In this document: positions 1 through 7,463 of the stretch, one piece after another
How the letters are laid out: the number at the start of each line of letters is the position of its first letter
How positions within the stretch are numbered: position 1 is the first letter of the stretch
Assembly (NCBI GenBank): GCA_015066805.1
Contig: SVNP01000009.1
Span: 1 to 64,000 of the forward strand
DNA length: 64,000 bases
Direction of reading: 5' to 3'
Origin: Ruminococcus sp.
GTDB lineage: Bacteria; Bacillota; Clostridia; Oscillospirales; Ruminococcaceae
Notes under the pieces: generated by a model
What the model was told of the DNA's origin: nothing
Databases searched by the model: none
Seen by the model: only the letters and a program-made list of their open reading frames with translations
Program-made: the position numbers and the translations under genes

Positions 1-2
1 TG

Positions 3-800
3 AGTGCCTGCCGGAGTATTTCCAAGCTGCTGCGGCGGCTGGGTATGCGTGTGGATTGGACCGTGGGCGGCAAGGAAGCGGTAGTGCGCGCCAATGAAGC
101 CATTGAAATGAAGGATGCCTACCGTATGTATCTGGTGGATTGGCTGATGCCCGATATGAACGGCATCGAAACGGCACGTCAGCTTCGCAAGATTACCGGT
201 GAGGAACCGCCCATTGTGCTGCTTTCCGCTTATGATTATGCAGAGATCGAGGCGGAAGCCAAGGAAGCGGGGATCCAGGATTTTGTGACCAAGCCTTTGT
301 TTTTGTCGGATATCCGCAGCTTGCTGAAACGCCTTTGCAATGCGGAGAAGGAAACCTCCGCCACGCCCCAGAACAGCGCCCTGAAGGGCAAACGGGTGCT
401 TGTGGTGGAAGATACCTTGTTGAATCAGGAGATCTCCGTGGATATTCTGGAGCTGGTCGGTATTCATGCAGATGTGGCAGAAAACGGACAGGTGGCTCTG
501 GATATGCTGCAAAGCAAGGACAGCAACTATTACAGCCTTGTTTTTATGGATATTCAGATGCCGGTTATGGACGGTTATGAAGCCGCCCGCAGGATCCGTA
601 AGCTGGAAGATCCTGTGCTGGCTGGGATTCCCATTGTAGCTATGACCGCCAATGCCTACGATGAGGACAGAAAACAGGCATTTGCTGCCGGCATGGATGA
701 ACACATCACCAAGCCCTTGGATGTTGCACAGCTTTTCCGTACCATTGAAACACTGGCTGCACATATGCCTTCGGCGACGCAGGGTGAAAAAGAGGGTTGA
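3..800 (+). CDS. Hybrid sensor histidine kinase, C-terminal part with two receiver domains (5' end outside window)
   Basis: The frame is open to the left edge, so the protein starts before the window. What is visible is a receiver domain lacking its first strand (phosphoacceptor Asp in YLVDWLMPDMNG, conserved Lys in VTKPLF) and, after a short linker, a complete second receiver (VLVVEDT, VFMDIQMPVMDGYE, AMTANAYDEDR, ITKPLD). Two C-terminal receivers are typical of membrane hybrid kinases that use a multistep phosphorelay, but the sensor and kinase parts cannot be seen, so a stand-alone double-receiver protein remains possible. The LytTR regulator and HPt protein that follow are plausible relay partners. 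Confidence 0.85.
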   Translation, partial: SACRSISKLLRRLGMRVDWTVGGKEAVVRANEAIEMKDAYRMYLVDWLMPDMNGIETARQLRKITGEEPPIVLLSAYDYAEIEAEAKEAGIQDFVTKPLFLSDIRSLLKRLCNAEKETSATPQNSALKGKRVLVVEDTLLNQEISVDILELVGIHADVAENGQVALDMLQSKDSNYYSLVFMDIQMPVMDGYEAARRIRKLEDPVLAGIPIVAMTANAYDEDRKQAFAAGMDEHITKPLDVAQLFRTIETLAAHMPSATQGEKEG

Positions 801-825
801 CAACTACCGCAAAACCTGGTAAAAT
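797..825 (+). promoter_or_regulatory. Sigma-A promoter of the LytTR regulator
   Basis: TTGACA (797-802) and TAAAAT (820-825) are separated by 17 bp. The -35 box overlaps the stop codon of the upstream kinase. Transcription would begin near 832, so an ATG at 832 would be leaderless; this favours the downstream start at 880. Confidence 0.7.
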
Positions 826-879
826 CATTTTATGCATTGCACAGCAACGGGAACCGTAAACAGAAAATATGAGGACTAC

Positions 880-1590
880 ATGAGAATTGCGATTTGTGAT
901 GACAGCGTTTTGGATCGGGAGATTATCCGGGATTTTTTGCAGATGTATACCGCCGAGCATGCGATCTCCGTTACCATTGAGGAGTACGCCAATGGCATGC
1001 AGCTTGTTTATGATGTGGAAGACGGCAGGTTTTTTGATGTGATTTTTCTGGATATTCTCATGGATGGACTGCATGGGATGGATATTGCACGCAATCTGCG
1101 AAAAATGGATTACAACGGTAAAATCGTTTTTTTGACCTGTACCGCCGATTTTGCCGTGGACAGCTATGAGGTGGAAGCAGCGGGATACCTGCTGAAGCCC
1201 CATTATTATGAAAAGTTCTGCGCCTTATTTGAACGTATTGCGGAACGGATGCCCCATGACGGATATCGGCTGCTTTCCCGCGGGCGGGTGGTGGTTGTGC
1301 CCTATGATGAGATCGTCTATGTGGAAAGCTGCAATAATACCTGCACACTGCATCGGGCAGGCGGTGCGGTGTATACCATCTATAAAAAGCTCAGTGAGAT
1401 TGAACAGGCCTTGACAGACCGACGGTTCTTGCGCTGCCACCAGAGCTTTCTGGTGAATATGCGATATATTGCCAAGGCAGATAAACAGTTTGAGCTGACC
1501 ACCGGTGATGTGGTGCTGATCCGGCAGCGCAGCTTAAGAGAGATCCGACAGACGTATCTGGATTATACCACAATGGAGATGAAACCATGA
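880..1590 (+). CDS. LytTR-family response regulator (AgrA/LytR type)
   Basis: This 236-residue protein has an N-terminal receiver (MRIAICDDSVLDREI, phosphoacceptor Asp in VIFLDILMDG, Lys in LLKPHYY) and a C-terminal LytTR DNA-binding domain (VVPYDEIVYVESCNNTC... RFLRCHQSFLVNMRYI). The start at 880 is preceded by GAGG; an in-frame ATG at 832 lies at the predicted transcription start and is unlikely. It has its own promoter and overlaps the HPt gene by four bases (ATGA), so the two are translationally coupled. LytTR regulators usually act on cell-surface or peptide-signalling genes. The target here is unknown. Confidence 0.9.
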   Translation: MRIAICDDSVLDREIIRDFLQMYTAEHAISVTIEEYANGMQLVYDVEDGRFFDVIFLDILMDGLHGMDIARNLRKMDYNGKIVFLTCTADFAVDSYEVEAAGYLLKPHYYEKFCALFERIAERMPHDGYRLLSRGRVVVVPYDEIVYVESCNNTCTLHRAGGAVYTIYKKLSEIEQALTDRRFLRCHQSFLVNMRYIAKADKQFELTTGDVVLIRQRSLREIRQTYLDYTTMEMKP

Positions 1591-1937
1591 CCTTACAGGA
1601 ATTTTACAAAAAAACAGGCGGGGAGCTGGATGAAGTGCTCCGCCGCCTGATGAGCGAACGTCTGATTTTGAAGTATGTGAAAAAATTTCCGGAGGATCCG
1701 CATTTTTCTCAGCTTAGCCAGGCCGTGGCACAGCAGGATTACGAGACTGCGTACCGTGCTGTGCATACCTTGAAGGGCTTGTGCCTTTCGTTGGGCTTTC
1801 TCAAGCTGAGCAAGCCTGTTATTGCGCTGACAACAGAGCTGCGAGAAGGAAACACAGGGCATCTGCAGGCATATTTTGCGGAGATCGCCGCGGCCTACGA
1901 AGAGCTTCTGACATGGATCGCTCAGCTTGAGGGCTGA
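1587..1937 (+). CDS. HPt (histidine phosphotransfer) domain protein
   Basis: This 116-residue protein consists of one four-helix HPt domain, with the phosphorylatable His in the motif YRAVHTLKGLCLSLGF. Stand-alone HPt proteins shuttle phosphate between a hybrid kinase receiver and a final response regulator. It overlaps the LytTR gene and lies just after a hybrid kinase end, so the three probably form a relay. That link is inferred from gene order only. There is no membrane segment, so it should be cytoplasmic. It ends 11 bp before the convergent Spo0A-like gene, with no terminator visible between them. Confidence 0.85.
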   Translation: MTLQEFYKKTGGELDEVLRRLMSERLILKYVKKFPEDPHFSQLSQAVAQQDYETAYRAVHTLKGLCLSLGFLKLSKPVIALTTELREGNTGHLQAYFAEIAAAYEELLTWIAQLEG

Positions 1938-1948
1938 AAAATGCGGTT

Positions 1949-2386
1949 TTACGCCGAGATGGTATGCTCCACCCGGCTTGCGGGCATATCCCGCAGGATC
2001 TGACGGATGTATTCTGCTACCACAGCAAGAAATTCACGGTTGGTGGGGAGATATGCTCTCATATCCTCAGGGTACCCGAAAATGCGGAGGATAAAGCCTG
2101 TGTTGCCTCGCTGGCAGCTCTGAGAGATGGCGTAGCGCATGGCACGCTCAATGCTGTAGGCACTGGCTGCGTAATACTGGGCGGAAATGGCCGGATATAC
2201 GATCTTGGACATACTGGTCAGGGCAATGGGGTTTTCAATGGCGAAATACAGTGCTGTTTTCAGGTAGTGGAACCCCTTTGTATTTGCGGGAACGCCCAGC
2301 TTCAGCAGCGTATTGATGATAACTGCTTCGCAATCAAAGCGCACATTGCTTTTTTCTGCCACAGATGCGTTTGCGTGAATTTCCAT
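1949..2386 (-). CDS. Stand-alone Spo0A C-terminal DNA-binding domain protein (no receiver)
   Basis: The 145-residue product aligns along most of its length with the Spo0A effector domain: IINTLLKLGVPANTKGFHYL, then the recognition region SIERAMRYAISQSCQRGN, then FGYP and PTNREFLAVVAEYI. The receiver that makes up the first half of normal Spo0A is absent and no receiver-coding sequence lies upstream. The start at 2386 has AAAGG nine bases upstream; the earlier TTG/ATG at 2455/2452 falls at the predicted transcription start. In Spo0A this domain binds 0A boxes. Without a receiver it may act constitutively or compete with full-length Spo0A, which is inference. Confidence 0.85.
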   Translation of the reverse strand: MEIHANASVAEKSNVRFDCEAVIINTLLKLGVPANTKGFHYLKTALYFAIENPIALTSMSKIVYPAISAQYYAASAYSIERAMRYAISQSCQRGNTGFILRIFGYPEDMRAYLPTNREFLAVVAEYIRQILRDMPASRVEHTISA

Positions 2387-2463
2387 AAAAACCAACCTTT
2401 CAAATTGTTCCGTTCGGAATTGAATGTTTGATGCAACCCTTGTGGTTTCCATCAACAGGTATT

Positions 2464-2469
2464 ATTATA
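2464..2469 (-). promoter_or_regulatory. -10 box of the Spo0A-like gene
   Basis: TATAAT is read on the minus strand about 78 bp upstream of the chosen start. The -35 match is poor (TTGTGC at 19-bp spacing), so an activator may be needed or the call may be wrong. Confidence 0.4.
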
Positions 2470-2616
2470 CACTATTTTGCAGTGTTTGGCACAAAGTAAT
2501 GGATATTGACAAGTTTTTCGGGGAATTTGACAAACCCTCTCTTTTGTACCTTTTTTCAAACCAAAACCTAATGGCTCGACACGATATCTGCCGCAGCTCA
2601 CCACCTTATAGCAAAC

Positions 2617-2654
2617 CAACAGCCACACCGAGCATCTGCCCGGTGTGGCTGTTG
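2617..2654 (-). terminator. Terminator after the PiT/DUF47 operon
   Basis: A perfect 14-bp inverted repeat (CAACAGCCACACCG with a 10-nt loop) lies 14 bp beyond the DUF47 stop codon. The U-tract on the minus strand is weak. Confidence 0.7.
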
Positions 2655-2668
2655 ACTTGTTTTGGAGA

Positions 2669-3295
2669 TCAGGTGTTCTTCATAATAATGGAGCCTACAC
2701 ATTCGCTGACGTGCTCGCAGGCATCGGCACAGGCCTCCAGACAGTCGTAGATCTTGTACCATGCGATTTTTTCAAAGGCATCGGCCTTGCCCTTGGTAAT
2801 GCTGCGTACAGAGGAAAGATACAACTTATCGCAAGCCTCCTCCACATCATTGCAGGCTACGATCAGGGAATGGAGCTTTTTGGATTTCTTGAAGTTTTCA
2901 AACTCCTCCATGATCTCACCCAGCAGATCGCAGGCCTTGACCAGATGCTTTGCATATTCAACAGCATTGGGTTCAATGGTCTGCACGTCAAAGATGTACA
3001 GCTTCTGCATAACCTCTTCCAGCAGATCGGGTACACCATCCATCTGCTGGCTCAGCAGATCCAGATCCTCACGATCCACAGGGGTAACAAAGGCCTTTGC
3101 CAGAGCTTCGTTCATCTCATGCTTTTTCAGGTCCGCACTGTGTTCAAAGGTGTGCATTTTCTCCAGCATGGATTCCAGTTGTGCAGGGTCATACTGCTCC
3201 AGACATTCCACCAGATAAGCAGCCGCATTGCGTGCCAGTGCAGCACAGGCCACATAGTTTTCAAAATAGAACTTATCACCTTTTGCCATGATCAT
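2669..3295 (-). CDS. DUF47 / PhoU-like phosphate transport accessory protein
   Basis: This 208-residue, mostly helical, acidic protein is of the DUF47 family (FENYVACAALARNAAAYL at the start, HSADLKKHEMNEALAKAFVTPVDREDLDLLS in the middle). DUF47 proteins are PhoU-fold partners of PiT transporters and are thought to modulate uptake. It lies 25 bp downstream of the PiT gene on the same strand, the usual arrangement. Two start codons fit (3295 and 3289), and GAAAGGA stands just upstream of both. The HSADLKK and FVTPVDREDL motifs are the characteristic ones. The assignment to the family is firm; its exact effect on transport is not known. Confidence 0.9.
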   Translation of the reverse strand: MIMAKGDKFYFENYVACAALARNAAAYLVECLEQYDPAQLESMLEKMHTFEHSADLKKHEMNEALAKAFVTPVDREDLDLLSQQMDGVPDLLEEVMQKLYIFDVQTIEPNAVEYAKHLVKACDLLGEIMEEFENFKKSKKLHSLIVACNDVEEACDKLYLSSVRSITKGKADAFEKIAWYKIYDCLEACADACEHVSECVGSIIMKNT

Positions 3296-3320
3296 TCCAT
3301 CCTTTCTGTAATTGATCGCA

Positions 3321-4370
3321 TTATGCGAAAATCAACATAAACAGCTTTGTCATCAGGTATCCCACCAGACCACAGCCCGGGAAGGTCAGTACCCATGTCA
3401 GCACCATTTCCTTTACTACGCCGAAGTTTATGGCAGATACCCGCTTGACCGCACCCACACCCATGATAGATGTGGTCTTTGCGTGTGTAGTTGATACCGG
3501 CAGACTGAAAACCGAACAGAACAGCAAAGACAATGCTGCTGCAATATCAGCGGAAAAGCCCTGATACTTTTCCAGCTTGACCATATCCATACCCACGGAT
3601 TTGATGATCTTTTTGCCGCCCATGGCAGTACCCAGAGCCATTACCACAGAGCATACGATCATCAGCCATACGGGAATACTGATATCGGAAGGCAAAGACT
3701 GCCCGTGGGACATATATACGCAAAGCAGGATCACACCCATAAATTTCTGGCCATCCTGTGCACCGTGCATAAATGCCATGGAGGCTGCACCTGCAATCTG
3801 TGCGCCACGGAAAAAGGGCTCGGTTTTGGGACGGTTGGCCTTTGCAAACAGCTTGGTGACCAGCTTGCACACGCACCAGCCGAGTCCGAAGCCCAATATC
3901 ACGGAAATAAAGATACCGTAAACTACCTTGACCCACTCGCTGCCATTTACGCCTTCAAAGCTGTTGTGAATGGCAATGGCACTGCCGGTCAGACCGGCGA
4001 TCAGTGCATGGCTTTCACTGGTGGGAATACCGAATACCCATGCAAGCGTGGCCCAAAGCACAATGGCGAACAATGCCGCACTGAGCGCAATAATGGCAAG
4101 ATCCGGATCTGTGCCGAAATCCACCATTTTGGTGATGGTTTCCGCTACGGTGGCGTTGACCATAGTCATGACGAATACACCCAGGAAATTAAATACCGCA
4201 GCCATGAGAATGGCAGCCTTGGGCGGCATACATCTGGTCACCACACAGGTTGCAATGGCGTTGGGGGCATCTGTCCAGCCGTTGACCAGTATCACACCCA
4301 GTGTCAGTACCACTGCAATAAACAGCAGGGGATTGGCAGTCATCTGGTTCCAAAAAGAGAGTATGTCCAT
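3321..4370 (-). CDS. pit: PiT-family inorganic phosphate transporter
   Basis: This 349-residue integral membrane protein carries the PiT signature twice in inverted topology: NGWTDAPNAIATCVVTR near the N-terminus and a related sodium/phosphate motif (PVSTTHAKTTSIMGVG) near the C-terminus. About ten hydrophobic segments are visible. PiT carriers import phosphate, usually as a metal-phosphate complex driven by the proton or sodium gradient. The start at 4370 has AAAAGGA eight bases upstream; an earlier in-frame ATG at 4391 lacks a good site. It is transcribed ahead of the DUF47 gene, and a promoter and a leader hairpin lie upstream. Confidence 0.93.
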   Translation of the reverse strand: MDILSFWNQMTANPLLFIAVVLTLGVILVNGWTDAPNAIATCVVTRCMPPKAAILMAAVFNFLGVFVMTMVNATVAETITKMVDFGTDPDLAIIALSAALFAIVLWATLAWVFGIPTSESHALIAGLTGSAIAIHNSFEGVNGSEWVKVVYGIFISVILGFGLGWCVCKLVTKLFAKANRPKTEPFFRGAQIAGAASMAFMHGAQDGQKFMGVILLCVYMSHGQSLPSDISIPVWLMIVCSVVMALGTAMGGKKIIKSVGMDMVKLEKYQGFSADIAAALSLLFCSVFSLPVSTTHAKTTSIMGVGAVKRVSAINFGVVKEMVLTWVLTFPGCGLVGYLMTKLFMLIFA

Positions 4371-4405
4371 ATGCTTCTTCCTTTTCTTCATCAGGTTTTG
4401 TCACG

Positions 4406-4422
4406 GAATGCCAAAGGCATTC
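4406..4422 (-). promoter_or_regulatory. Hairpin/palindrome in the PiT leader
   Basis: GAATGCC-AAA-GGCATTC is a perfect 7-bp palindrome between the likely -10 box (4432-4437, TATAAT on the minus strand) and the PiT start. It could be an operator or an RNA hairpin. Its role is unknown. Confidence 0.4.
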
Positions 4423-4588
4423 TTCCCGTTCATTATAACTTCTTTTTTGTAAAGTGGAAATCACAATTATGTAAAATCTATGTAAAACCGTTTTTTGAGC
4501 ACGAAAAATGTCGCACGGCAAGCGACCAAATCACCGCCTTGCTGCGGTATAATAAGATCACAAACTAAAACATAGGAGGTACCCCAAC

Positions 4589-5233
4589 ATGACTGAGCTT
4601 GTATTTATTTTAGATCGCAGCGGTTCCATGGCAGGATTGGAGAAGGACACCATCGGAGGCTTTAACGCCATGCTGGAAAAACAGCGCAAAGAGCCGGGTG
4701 AGGCAGTGATCTCTACTGTGCTGTTTGACAATGAGGTGCAGGTGGTTCATGACCGTGTTCCCATTGCACAGGTGCCGGAGCTGACCGAAAAGGATTATTT
4801 CGTCCGTGGCTGCACCGCTCTGCTGGATGCCGTGGGCGGAGCCATTCACCACATCGGCAATGTGCACAAGTACGCCCGCAAGGAGGATGTGCCTCAAAAG
4901 ACGCTCTTCATCATTACCACGGATGGCATGGAAAATGCCAGCCATCGGTACAGCTACCAGAAGGTGCGCCACATGATCGAACGGCAAAAGGAACGTTACG
5001 GCTGGGAATTCCTGTTTTTGGGTGCCAATATTGATGCTGCCAAGGAGGCAGGAAAATTCGGTATTGATGCTTCCATGGCTGCCGATTATCACAGCGATTC
5101 GGAAGGTACTGCCCTGAATTATGCGGTGCTGAGCGAAACCATTTCCTGTGCCCGTGCAGGTGCCGCCCCCCTTTCTGCCGATTGGAAAAAGCGCATTGAT
5201 GCGGATTTCAGACGGCGCGGCGGCAAGAAATAA
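4589..5233 (+). CDS. Von Willebrand factor A (VWA) domain protein
   Basis: This 214-residue cytoplasmic protein is essentially one VWA domain. The metal-binding MIDAS motif is intact: FILDRSGSM at residues 6-14, a Thr in GCTALLD and the Asp in ITTDGMENAS. There is no signal peptide or membrane segment. TerY-like VWA proteins of this size occur beside phosphatases, kinases and macro-domain proteins, and here the next gene encodes a macro-domain protein with its own promoter. AGGAGGT precedes the start. A TATAAT at 4548-4553 may be its -10 box, with a weak -35. The function is unknown beyond metal-dependent protein binding. Confidence 0.85.
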   Translation: MTELVFILDRSGSMAGLEKDTIGGFNAMLEKQRKEPGEAVISTVLFDNEVQVVHDRVPIAQVPELTEKDYFVRGCTALLDAVGGAIHHIGNVHKYARKEDVPQKTLFIITTDGMENASHRYSYQKVRHMIERQKERYGWEFLFLGANIDAAKEAGKFGIDASMAADYHSDSEGTALNYAVLSETISCARAGAAPLSADWKKRIDADFRRRGGKK

Positions 5234-5249
5234 CATCTGTTGCCCACAA

Positions 5250-5295
5250 CGGGAACCCCTCTTGCTGAAAAGGCGATGGGGGTTCCCGCTTTTTT
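5250..5295 (+). terminator. Rho-independent terminator after the VWA gene
   Basis: The stem CGGGAACCCC / GGGGGTTCCCG is followed by CTTTTTT, 17 bp after the VWA stop codon. Confidence 0.85.
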
Positions 5296-5307
5296 CATCT
5301 GCTGTCG

Positions 5308-5336
5308 TTGCATTGCCGCTGCATTTGTGCTATAAT
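5308..5336 (+). promoter_or_regulatory. Promoter of the macro-domain gene
   Basis: TTGCAT (5308-5313) and TATAAT (5331-5336) are separated by 17 bp, 56 bp before the start codon. Confidence 0.7.
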
Positions 5337-5391
5337 GGAATCAAACTTGCTGCTTTTAAGCAGCCCGGTTCAGTGAAAAGGAGGCGTACCT

Positions 5392-6456
5392 ATGCCCTTT
5401 GCCATTGTTCGCAATGATATCGTCAATATGCAGACGGATGCTGTGGTGAATACCGCCAATCCCGAGCCGCTGATTGGTGTGGGGGTAGACAGCAGACTGC
5501 ATCAGAAAGCAGGGCGCAGATTACTGGAGGCCCGTCAGAAGATCGGAAAGATTGCCGTGGGAGAAGCCGCTGTGACAAAGGGCTACGGGCTGTCCGCCAA
5601 ATATGTGATTCATACCGTTGGCCCCGCATGGCAGGATGGCAGCCATGGGGAGGAACAACTGCTGGCTTCCTGCTATGAAAATGCCCTGAAGCTGGCAAAA
5701 CAGCAGGGCTGTACATCAGTGGCATTTCCTTTGATCGCCACAGGGCATTACGGGTTCCCCAAGCCCCTTGCCTTGCAGGTCGCCATTCGTGCTTTCAGTA
5801 CGTTTTTGCTTGAAAACGAGATGCAGATCTATCTGGTGGTGTATGATAAGGAATCCTTTGTGCTTTCGGAGAAGCTGTTTCAATCCGTTAACAGCTATAT
5901 TGATGAGAATTACATCAGTATGCAGGTGCGGCAGCAGCGCAGAGAACGCAATCTGTTCGGTGCTGTGGGTGCGCCACGGCAAATGGGCAAAATCAACCGC
6001 CCCGAAAGCAGCCTGCACATGGAATCCGCTATGTGCGAGGATGCGGCTGTTGATTTTGAGGCACCTGTCTGCTCGGCGGCTCCTGCCACTGATTGGAGCA
6101 GCCTGCTGAAAGATCTGGATGAGGGCTTTTCTGTGACGCTTTTGCAGCTCATTGACCGCACAGGAAAAAAGGACTCCGAGATTTACAAAAAGGCCAATGT
6201 GGACAGAAAACTGTTTTCCAAGATCCGCAACAATCCCGATTACAAGCCGTCAAAATCCACGGCTTTGGCCTTTGCCTTTGCGCTGGAGCTTGATCTGCAG
6301 GAAACCAAGGATTTCATTGCACGGGCAGGCTTTGCCCTTTCCCGCAGCAGCAAATTTGATGTGATCGTAGAGTATTTTCTCGTCAACGGCAACTATGATC
6401 TGTTTGAGCTGAATGAAGTGCTGTTTGCTTTTGATCAGCCTTTGATCGGTGCGTAA
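5392..6456 (+). CDS. Macro-domain protein with C-terminal HTH-like domain
   Basis: Residues 1-165 form a macro domain: the ADP-ribose-binding loop reads VVNTANPEPLIGVGVD, followed by YVIHTVGPAW and FPLIATGHYGFP. Macro domains bind or hydrolyse ADP-ribose and its derivatives. A polar linker (about 175-235) follows, then a helical C-terminal domain of about 100 residues (DSEIYKKANVDRKLFSKIRN.. KPSKSTALAFAFALEL) that resembles XRE-type helix-turn-helix domains of unassigned Firmicute proteins. The combination suggests ADP-ribose sensing coupled to DNA or protein binding, but that is inference. It follows the VWA gene and has its own promoter. AAAAGGAGG precedes the start. Confidence 0.85.
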   Translation: MPFAIVRNDIVNMQTDAVVNTANPEPLIGVGVDSRLHQKAGRRLLEARQKIGKIAVGEAAVTKGYGLSAKYVIHTVGPAWQDGSHGEEQLLASCYENALKLAKQQGCTSVAFPLIATGHYGFPKPLALQVAIRAFSTFLLENEMQIYLVVYDKESFVLSEKLFQSVNSYIDENYISMQVRQQRRERNLFGAVGAPRQMGKINRPESSLHMESAMCEDAAVDFEAPVCSAAPATDWSSLLKDLDEGFSVTLLQLIDRTGKKDSEIYKKANVDRKLFSKIRNNPDYKPSKSTALAFAFALELDLQETKDFIARAGFALSRSSKFDVIVEYFLVNGNYDLFELNEVLFAFDQPLIGA

Positions 6457-6479
6457 GGAATATAGGGGAGGAGATGGAT

Positions 6480-7196
6480 ATGAGATCTGCCTTTTATCGG
6501 ATGCTTTCCGTGACCCTGCTGTGTATGGGGCTTTGCGCCTGCGGAACGCAGCAATCCCCGGAGCTTTCCGCAGATGTATCGCAGCAGACCGATGAGCCTT
6601 CTGCTGCGACCACAGTGACGACTACTGCCTCCACCTCTGCGGCAACTATGCTTTCTGCCGAGCCGGACACGCTGCTGTATGCGGAAAGCCATACCAAAGC
6701 CCTCTGTGATGCGATCGCGCGGCGGCAGTTTACCGTAAAAATGGAATCCTATTATCAGGATACACTGCTTGCGCTGGTGTATCTGGAGGTCAACAGTGAT
6801 GACCTGCATATGCGTACCGAATATATGGATACAGGGCAGGAAACGGAGCTGTATTGCGTGGAAAACGCCATGTATATACTCCGCAAGGACAGCTTGCAAT
6901 GCGTGGATGCTTCCAACCGATACGCCGTGGAAAATGATCCCGACAGCAGACAGCTTTGCGGATTGTTTTTCAATTGCGGTACGTTTGCCGCTCCTATGAC
7001 GGTACTGTCTGAAGAAACCTCCGGAACGGAGATCACCGAGCGGTTTGAGCATGTAGGGCAGGAGATGTATCTGGTGTTTGATGCGGAAAGCGGTGCCTTA
7101 CTGCGCTGCGGCAGCAAGGAAAGCGAGCAGCGGGTGAGCCTGCTGGAGGAAACAGCAGTACAGATCACCCTGCCGCAGCAGACAGCCCATAATTGA
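6480..7196 (+). CDS. Putative lipoprotein of unknown function
   Basis: The 238-residue product starts with a lipoprotein signal peptide (MRSAFYRMLSVTLLCMGLCAC, lipidated Cys at 21) and a Ser/Thr/Ala-rich spacer (to about 55), so it should be anchored outside the membrane. The rest (MESYYQDTLLALVYLEVNSDDLHMRTEYM.., ELYCVENAMYILRKDSLQCVD, FEHVGQEMYLVFDAESGALLRC) looks like a beta-rich domain resembling LolA/DUF-type lipoproteins. I do not recognise a family. GGAGGAG abuts an ATG at 6474, so the ATG at 6480 (6-nt spacing) is preferred. It is 17 bp after the macro-domain gene and may be co-transcribed with it. Confidence 0.75.
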   Translation: MRSAFYRMLSVTLLCMGLCACGTQQSPELSADVSQQTDEPSAATTVTTTASTSAATMLSAEPDTLLYAESHTKALCDAIARRQFTVKMESYYQDTLLALVYLEVNSDDLHMRTEYMDTGQETELYCVENAMYILRKDSLQCVDASNRYAVENDPDSRQLCGLFFNCGTFAAPMTVLSEETSGTEITERFEHVGQEMYLVFDAESGALLRCGSKESEQRVSLLEETAVQITLPQQTAHN

Positions 7197-7243
7197 ATCG
7201 ACGCACAGGGATCTATATCGGCTCGGAAAACAACCAAACCTCG

Positions 7244-7270
7244 GCACCTGCACATCAGCAGGTGCTTTTT
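7244..7270 (+). terminator. Terminator after the lipoprotein gene
   Basis: GCACCTGC-6 nt-GCAGGTGC is followed by TTTTT. Confidence 0.85.
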
Positions 7271-7410
7271 GTGCATTGACATTGCCTGCGGCATATGGTA
7301 AAATACAGCTAGGTTGCAAAGGAAGAAGGATTTCTGTTTTGAACACACAATTTCACAACTCTCAGCAGGGGAGCTCAACCTATGGTGGAGAATGTGCAAA
7401 AAAGGCTTCC

Positions 7411-7439
7411 TTGTACTCAACATTACAATATGGTATAAT
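7411..7439 (+). promoter_or_regulatory. Promoter of the XRE regulator / GH44 unit
   Basis: TTGTAC (7411-7416) and TATAAT (7434-7439) are separated by 17 bp, 25 bp upstream of the start codon at 7464. Confidence 0.75.
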
Positions 7440-7463
7440 TCTTATTGGAAAGGAAGAAAACCT

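Noticed and set aside
832-879. Earlier in-frame ATG for the LytTR regulator
   Set aside because: It coincides with the predicted transcription start, lacks a ribosome binding site, and the receiver fold begins at 880.
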